A stretch of 64,000 nt of DNA from Gautieria morchelliformis (lineage: Eukaryota; Basidiomycota; Agaricomycetes; Gomphales; Gomphaceae), in the NCBI GenBank assembly GCA_015179125.1, contig WHVA01000055.1:1-64000 (forward strand), given 5' to 3'. The position numbers and the translations under genes were made by a program. The notes under the pieces are model-generated. The model ran no database searches. It was given only the letters and a program-made list of their open reading frames with translations, and was not told where the DNA came from. Shown here in pieces: positions 58,384-64,000 of the stretch (positions are counted from its first letter, which is position 1; each line of letters begins with the position of its first letter).

Positions 58384-58969
58384 TACAACATCACGCGGCA
58401 CCCTCACGACGTTAAAAATATGGCAGCAAAACCTCAACAAGTCCGATGCAGCGCAGCAGGACTTGATTAATTCTACAGACCCTAACACTTACGACATAAT
58501 TCTTCTGCAGGAGCCCTACTTCGACTTCCTAGGCAACACCCGCATCAACCACAGGTGGTATTCGCTCGTCCCTACAGCGCACAGGGACAATCCCAAAAAA
58601 TCCCGCGCTACTATCTTCATCAACCGACGCCTTCTTTCCAGCACGTGGCAGCAAATCGACATACCCTCACAAGACGTAGTGGCAGGGACTGTACAGACCA
58701 ACGCCGGGGCCGCCACCATCTTCAACGTATACAATGACTGTGAGCACTCGGACAGCCTCCAGGCAATGCACGACATGATCCAAGCGGACAAACGGGGCGC
58801 ACGACTCATCGACCCATCAAAGATGGTATGGATGGGGGACTTCAACTGCCATCACCCCCTATGGGACGAAGAGCGCAATGCGCATCTATTTACAATGACC
58901 AACCTGGACAAAGCTCAAATTCTCCTAGAGCTACTAGCACAGCACGATATGCTTATGGCCCTGCCAAAG

Positions 58970-59084
58970 TGTTAGAGAATCAAGCAAGATGATAGCAGGT
59001 TCCAACTGCGTGAAGAGCTAGTGTACAACGCGAACAAAACTATAAACCGTATGACGTCAACATGACGTCGCTCGCCTTCCAACA
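58970..59084 (-). repeat. LTR of the gag-only element (3' side of its gene)
   Basis: 115 bp, TGTTAGAGAATCAAG...CCTTCCAACA; contains a GTATGACGTCAACATGACGT block with TGACGT half-sites. Confidence 0.9.
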
Positions 59085-59132
59085 CACCTCCTCGAGCGAC
59101 GGCTTCTCGAGTGACAGAAAGTCGAAATGTAA

Positions 59133-59885
59133 TCAAAACAAAGACGCTGCGATTTTATCGCTCGCTTCCTCCTTCTTCGGTTTGGGACAATTGGACTTGT
59201 AATGACCTTTCTTGCCACAACTGTAGCAAGTGATCTTGGAAAGTTGCGTTTTGATCTTCTTGTTCTTGACATCTTGTGCAGAATAGATAGGTCCAGAGAG
59301 TTCTACAACGTCTTCGTGGGCGTTTTGTCGCACCTCCTCATTCAAAAGACGGGTGATGACATTTGGAAGTGTGAGTTCATTTGGGGGCAGGTTGTCAAGC
59401 GTGACGATGAGTGTGGAATACGAATCTGGTAGTCCAGCTGTGAGTGCAAGAATGATGTCTTCATCGATAACCATAACTCCAGCAGCGTCGAGACGGTATG
59501 CGGTATTTTTGACATCGGCAATCCATGAATTCATGACCTGGTCGTCCTGTTTCTTCATATACAGGAATTCGCGGCGAAGGGCAAGGCGGGTCGCAAATCC
59601 GCGAGCGCAATGGACTTGTTCAAGGTTCTCCCAAATCTCCGTTGGGTTACTGAACCGAGCATGAGGAAGCTGGGATGGTTCAGTATGGAGTATGATTTTC
59701 GTGCGGGCCACTTGCTGCTTTTTGATGTAAGCACGAATGGCCTTAGAGCTGTCAGTGCCCGCGGGGCGACGCTCAGTCCCATTAACCACATCCCAAAGGT
59801 CCTTCCCAATGAGCAGGGCCTCCATCACATAACGCCAGTCCACATAATTCTTCTCATTTAACTTCTCAAACTGAGTCTCCGGCAT
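59133..59885 (-). CDS. Copia-type Gag of the gag-only element (intact)
   Basis: 250 residues, ATG 59,883-59,885 to TGA 59,133-59,135, with no lesion. It begins MPETQFEKLNEKNYVDWRYV, the copia Gag pattern (LxGxNYxxW). It continues with ARTKIILHTEPSQLPHARFS, EIWENLEQVHCARGFATRLA and LRREFLYMKKQDDQVMNSWI, and ends with a CCHC knuckle CYSCGKKGHYKSNC and a basic PKPKKEE tail. It would form particles carrying element RNA. The absence of any pol remnant in the 48 bp between its stop and the LTR argues for a dedicated gag-only element rather than a decayed copia. Confidence 0.85.
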   Translation of the reverse strand: MPETQFEKLNEKNYVDWRYVMEALLIGKDLWDVVNGTERRPAGTDSSKAIRAYIKKQQVARTKIILHTEPSQLPHARFSNPTEIWENLEQVHCARGFATRLALRREFLYMKKQDDQVMNSWIADVKNTAYRLDAAGVMVIDEDIILALTAGLPDSYSTLIVTLDNLPPNELTLPNVITRLLNEEVRQNAHEDVVELSGPIYSAQDVKNKKIKTQLSKITCYSCGKKGHYKSNCPKPKKEEASDKIAASLF

Positions 59886-59900
59886 GATTGCAAGTGATTT

Positions 59901-60038
59901 GAGCTTTCGGTAGGCTCAACAACGGTGCACACTTTCGGTAGGCATGACTTTCGACAATTGAGCTTTCGGTAGGCTCAACAACAGTGCACGCTTTCGATAG
60001 GCGTGTCTTTCGATAAGTGAACGCGCCTTCGGTAGGCG
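59901..60038 (-). repeat. Leader repeat of the gag-only element
   Basis: A 59-bp unit is duplicated in tandem (59,901-59,959 and 59,960-60,018), and the core CTTTCGGTAGGC recurs about five times up to 60,038, between the 5' LTR and the Gag start. Possible packaging or regulatory RNA structure (inference). Confidence 0.7.
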
Positions 60039-60090
60039 CGATTTTCGAGTGTCGACTTCGGCCTCGACAGGCAAGGGGTGAACGCAGTTG

Positions 60091-60205
60091 TGTTAGAGAA
60101 TCAAGCAAGATGATAGCAGGTTCCAACTGCGTGAAGAGCTAGTGTACAACACGAACAAAACTATAAACCGTATGACGTCAACATGACGTCGCTCGCCTTC
60201 CAACA
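60091..60205 (-). repeat. LTR of the gag-only element (5' side of its gene)
   Basis: 115 bp, identical to the other LTR except CAACACGAAC for CAACGCGAAC. Confidence 0.9.
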
Positions 60206-60857
60206 CAAAGGACGTCCCTACTCTCTGCGCGTCCACCACCAAAAACCTAACGCGCCCAGACAATGTCTTCAGCAGCTCGGCGCTACACGACCTCTTCTCC
60301 CAGTGCACCACCTTCCCGGATATGCAGCCCCCCTGCGCCGACCACTTCCCTATCTCCAGCACAATCGACGTATCAGTTCCTATGGCGGAGGAGATGGCGA
60401 GAAGGAACTGGCGGCAGGTAGACTGGCCGAAATTCAGGGAGCACTTAACCAGCCAGCTAAGTCAACTCCCCCAACCGAACGAAATTACAGAAGCGGAAGA
60501 GCTCGAAGAACGACTGACTGCACTGACCACAGCGATCAACACGACGGTTGAAGCCGTCGTGCCATACTCTGTCCAATCCCCATACACCAAAAGATGGTGG
60601 ACCAGAGAACTCAGTCAGGCAAGATCCAAGATGCGAAGGACGGCGAGGTATGCCAACCTAGTTCGAAACGACCCGCTACACCCAGCGCATCAGGAATATT
60701 GCAACTCGAGGAACAGTTACACGGACCTAATACACGCCACCAAGCAGAGCTTCTGGATCGACTGGCTACAAACCGCAGATGAATCCAGCATGTGGACAGC
60801 CAGTAGACTGGTGTCTGGGCCGTCATCTGATGGGGCGCGTACCAGGATCCCACCGGC

Positions 60858-63524
60858 ATGGCGACCAGGGTTACAAACAACGAGGAGAAAAGCAAGCTTC
60901 TATTCAGCTCGTTCTTCCCCTCACAAGGAGCGCAACCCCACCAGCAACTCAACACACGATACCCGGGGCCAGCCTTCGCACACACACCAATCACCGACCA
61001 GCAAATCCGACAAGTGATCGGCAAGATGAGCCCATACAAAGCCCCAGGGCCCTCCGGACTCTCCAACGTGGCACTAACCCACTGCGCAGATCTGCTAACC
61101 CCCCACCTAGGGTGCATCTACCGTGCGACGTTCCACCTCGACGTATACCCCAAGCAATGGAGAACTACCACCATTGCCGCCTTAAGAAAGCCGGGAAAGC
61201 CTGACTATACACTGGCAAAGGCTTACCAACCCATCACGCTAATGGACACCTTAGCCAAGCCGCTCTCAGGGTGCGTTGCCGAAACGCTAACCCACTACGC
61301 TGAAGCACTCCATCTACTTCCGAACACCAACTTCAGGGGACGGGCAGGAAGGAATACCGTCGACGCCCTCCACGTAACAATAGACTTCATCAAGGACCAG
61401 TGGAGGAAGGGTAAGGTAGTATCAGCGCTATTCCTGGACGTCAAAGGAGTGTTCCCGAGTGTTACTGTGGACCGACTGATCCATGACTTGCGGATGAAAG
61501 GGGTACCAGAACAATACACCAAGTGGGTACAAAACAGGCTGCAAGGGCGCCAAACGAGGATACAGTTCGACGACTATGTGTCCGACCTCCTGGACATTGA
61601 TAACGGATGTGACCAAGGGGACCCAATCTCGGTGATACTGTATCATTTCTACAACGCGGGACTGATAGAAGTGGCAAGACAGGACAAAGGAGAGCTAGCA
61701 CCAGCGTTCATAGATGATGTGAGGTTCTTAGCAGCGGGCAAAACTTTCAAGCAGACGCACAGCAGACTAGTCCAGATGATGACGAGAGACGGAGGAGCGA
61801 ACGAGTGGTCCAAGCTTCACAACTTGCAGTTTGAGTTGGACAAGATGAAACTGATTGACTTCACCAGGAGAAGGGTGGAGGACCCGGAAGGGCAAGGGAA
61901 GATGAAGCTACTCCAAGGAAGACCCCTCAGCCTCGCAGGTACACCCATAGCACCGACAGCATCCCACAAACTACTTGGGGTAATACTTGATCGAGAACTA
62001 CGGTTCAGGGAGCAAGCAGCCAGCGCGGTCGCCAAAGGGACTGACTGGGTACTGCAATTTCGACGGCTGGCCAAACCAACAAAGGGCATGTCGTATCGTA
62101 ACATGAGACACCTTTATCTCAGCATCGCCATCCCCAAAATGTTGTACGCTGCCGACATTTGGTATATGCCAGTGCACAAGGGCGAGAACGACAAGAAAGC
62201 CCAAGGCTCGGTAGGCTTCGTCTCAAAACTCGCCAAGGTGCAGAGAATGGCAGCGGTATACATCACAGGAGCACTGCGCTCCACACCAACTGACCTACTT
62301 GATATTCACGCTGACTTACTGCCGATCCAGCTAGCACTAGACAAGCACACCTACAACGCCACCTTATGCATGCTCACACTCCCACCCCTCCACCCACTAC
62401 ACACACGTCTGCGCAAGGCCTCGAAACAGGCACAGCAACATCAATCACCGTTACACAACCTGCTCCGAGCCCACAGCCTGACAGTCGGAGATGTTGAAGT
62501 CATCTCGCCAATTCGACACGAGCTGTCGTGGATCCCACCAGTGCGCACACACATAGCCAAGGACAACAGGGAAGCAATCAAGCACGACAAAGCAAACACA
62601 TCTTCGATCAAAATCTATGCAGACGGATCGAGCTATGAAGGAGGAGTCGGAGCTGCCGCCGTGCTCTTCATCAACGGCGCACAGCGGCACAAACTACAAC
62701 ACCACCTGGGCGCCGACACATCTCACACAGTCTATGAAGCAGTAATTCTCGCCGCCACCATGCTGCAGGAACACAATTTCCTGGACGGAGTTGCCATCGT
62801 CATCGATAACCAAGCCGCGATCAAAGCACTGAGCAGCCGCAAAAGCAGCCCTGGACAACATCTCATTGATTATTTTCTCAAACAGATGCAGCGAGTGGCG
62901 GAAACACACCCTGGAGTTCCTCTCGACGTTCACTGGGTACCTGGCCACAAGGGAGTCAATGGGAACGAGAGGGCCGACGAGCTAGCTAAAGAAGCGGCGA
63001 AGGGACGCAGCAGCTTGGCCCCGGCCCTCCCCAGGAAACTGCGGACACCACTACCAAGCAGCAGGTCAGCCCTCAAAACCACGTACAAAAAGCAACTGAA
63101 GACAAAGGTAAGACAACTGTTCACCGAGTCCCTGAGATATCAAAGGTTCCATGTGATCGACCCACAAGCGCCATCTTCCAACTACTGTGAGATGGCGAGT
63201 CACCTACCACACTGACAATCGAGCATACTCCTACAGTTACGGACAGGCCACGTTCAGCTCCACCGACACCTGCACAAGATGGGCTCCAGCACCACCCCAA
63301 TGTGCCCAGCTTGCCACCGGCATGAAGAAACAGTTCGGCACTATCTACTATCGTGTATCGCATATGCCCGATATCGACAACCCATGATAAACATCCTTAG
63401 ACGAGATGCACTTGACCTATCCAAGCTTCTTTCCGATCCCACCAGCGTAGATTACATGTTAGATTATGTAAATGTGACCAAACACTTCCACCCCCCCCCC
63501 CCTCCCCCCTTTCCTCCCCAGTGA
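60858..63524 (+). pseudogene. LINE ORF2, reverse transcriptase and RNase H part
   Basis: RT: MSPYKAPGPSGLSNVALTHC, FLDVKGVFPSVTVDRLIHDL, CDQGDPISVILY and active site AFIDDVRFLAAG. Then a thumb-like part and RNase H with IYADGSSYEGGVGAA, the Glu in VYEAVILAA, AIVIDNQAAIKAL and HWVPGHKGVNGNERADELAK. A TGA at 63,213-63,215 interrupts; the same frame continues with RTGHVQLHRHLHKMG and the C-terminal zinc motif CPACHRHEETVRHYLLSC, ending at 63,524. The preceding endonuclease part is in another frame. Confidence 0.8.
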
Positions 63525-63527
63525 CCC

Positions 63528-64000
63528 TCAGCCCCAGTCAGAGTCACATGACCATGCATCGCTAACAGTACAGCTCTTCCCACAGGTCCCCCGTCTCATC
63601 CAGCCCCGACCCCATCTCTCCCAGCCCCAACCCCGTCACCGCCGCACACCCGCTCGTATGCCTGCCACGCACCACGCTAGCACCCCCGAGCACAGCCGTC
63701 CGCACCAGCCCGCTCCTCCTCCACTCCTCCCCCATCCCTTACTCGTCTCTGATCAGAAGGAGGCCGCACAGCTCATGCTCACCTCTCCTCTTCTCCTTTC
63801 AAACGGTCACTTTAGTACATAGACAAGACGAACCATGAACGTATTCGCACGTGTTTCGGGACATGCCCACACACCTTACTCTTTACTATCTAACTACATT
63901 ACAGCATATAATCTTCAGGGGAAGTTAGTCCGGATTGGGACCACCCCGCCTTAGGGCGTATGTTTTGTTTCTCGTCTATGGTCACTCGCTAGTTACACGG
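63528..64000. other. 3' flank of LINE to window edge
   Basis: Pro/Ser-codon-rich, C-rich sequence (a C-run at 63,490-63,510 just upstream). Likely LINE 3' untranslated region in part; no gene or poly(A) end seen before the window stops. Confidence 0.3.

Larger units (their letters stand above)
58970..60205 (-). mobile_element. Gag-only LTR retrotransposon (TR-GAG-like)
   Basis: 1,236 bp with two 115-bp LTRs (58,970-59,084 and 60,091-60,205) that differ at one base (CG versus CA), flanked by the exact duplication CAAAG (58,965-58,969 and 60,206-60,210). The only gene is an intact copia-type Gag on the minus strand; there is no protease, RT or integrase. It must rely on another element for reverse transcription. 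It is young and complete for its kind. Confidence 0.9.
58376..61017 (+). pseudogene. LINE ORF2, endonuclease part (interrupted)
   Basis: Starts MNSTTSRGTLTTLKIWQQNL. APE-type endonuclease residues: Asn in QQNLNKSD, Glu in ILLQEPYFDF, GDFNCHHPLWD, then, after the inserted element (58,970-60,205), LTRPDNVFSSSALHDLF and PPCADHFPISSTI. The insertion plus duplication (1,241 bp) accounts exactly for the change of frame. A further indel near 60,850 shifts into the RT frame; this frame ends at 61,017. Confidence 0.75.
56404..63527 (+). mobile_element. Tad1-like LINE with RNase H (decayed)
   Basis: Two overlapping ORFs: a Gag-like ORF1 with three zinc knuckles (to 58,383), and ORF2 with AP-type endonuclease, RT, RNase H and a C-terminal CCHC motif (58,376 to about 63,524). 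No LTRs of its own. A gag-only LTR element (58,970-60,205) sits inside ORF2. The domain order fits the Tad1/I-like LINEs of fungi. The 5' limit is unknown; 3' DNA continues to the window edge. Confidence 0.8.

Noticed and set aside
1-64000. CRISPR array, tRNA or rRNA genes, bacterial operons
   Set aside because: No regularly spaced repeats, cloverleaf with A/B boxes, or rRNA-like blocks were recognised; gene structure is eukaryotic with introns.

Overview
The window looks like nuclear DNA of a basidiomycete fungus, most likely an Agaricomycete. The genes have short introns of about 48-60 bp with GT-AG ends. The gene families are ones that are strongly expanded in mushrooms: a basidiomycete-type protein-kinase-like family and two multi-transmembrane families. 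Ty3 and copia LTR elements, a Tad1-like LINE and a MULE with Ulp1-like proteases are layered inside one another. No tRNA, rRNA, CRISPR array or bacterial-type operon was seen.

Layout. The 3' end of an unknown host gene lies at 3-396. The rest is best read as a decayed tandem array of about four copies of one unit: a kinase-like gene (+), a DUF6533-like membrane gene (+), a short conserved spacer, then a 7TM-like gene (-). Unit 1 spans about 961-15,240 and is split by a 9.07-kb MULE (3,929-13,001). Unit 2 spans about 15,690-36,500. Its kinase (15,692-16,879) is separated from its 7TM gene (33,801-35,241) by two inverted copia pieces, a 3'-truncated Ty3 element on the minus strand and a young full-length Ty3 element (26,823-33,805) of the same family. 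Unit 3 (44,683-46,285) keeps only a broken kinase. Between units 2 and 3 a chromodomain-type Ty3 element (37,084-43,826) interrupts a minus-strand gene. A fragment coding for a PD-(D/E)XK nuclease domain (46,437-47,669, -) lies head-to-head with the unit 4 kinase (47,808). Unit 4 (47,808-54,240) is the most complete copy and provides the empty sites that define several insertions. A LINE fills 56,404-63,527, and its ORF2 is split by a 1,236-bp LTR element that encodes only an intact Gag.

How the parts relate. Several insertions can be placed to the base from terminal sequence plus target-site duplication (TSD): MULE (9 bp), three solo LTRs of one family (AGGCA, AGTTC, GGGTG), a 1,269-bp LTR-like insert (CTCCC), the gag-only element (CAAAG), and the young Ty3 (CCAC, confirmed by the unit 4 empty site). 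These give a relative insertion history. Many dead reading frames are broken by C-to-T type nonsense changes (CGA to TGA, CAG to TAG), as expected from cytosine methylation and deamination or a RIP-like process. Candidates for something not well described are the MULE with two C48 peptidase domains, the gag-only LTR element, the nuclease/kinase pair, and the 7TM gene whose start and stop codons are both supplied by transposon insertions.
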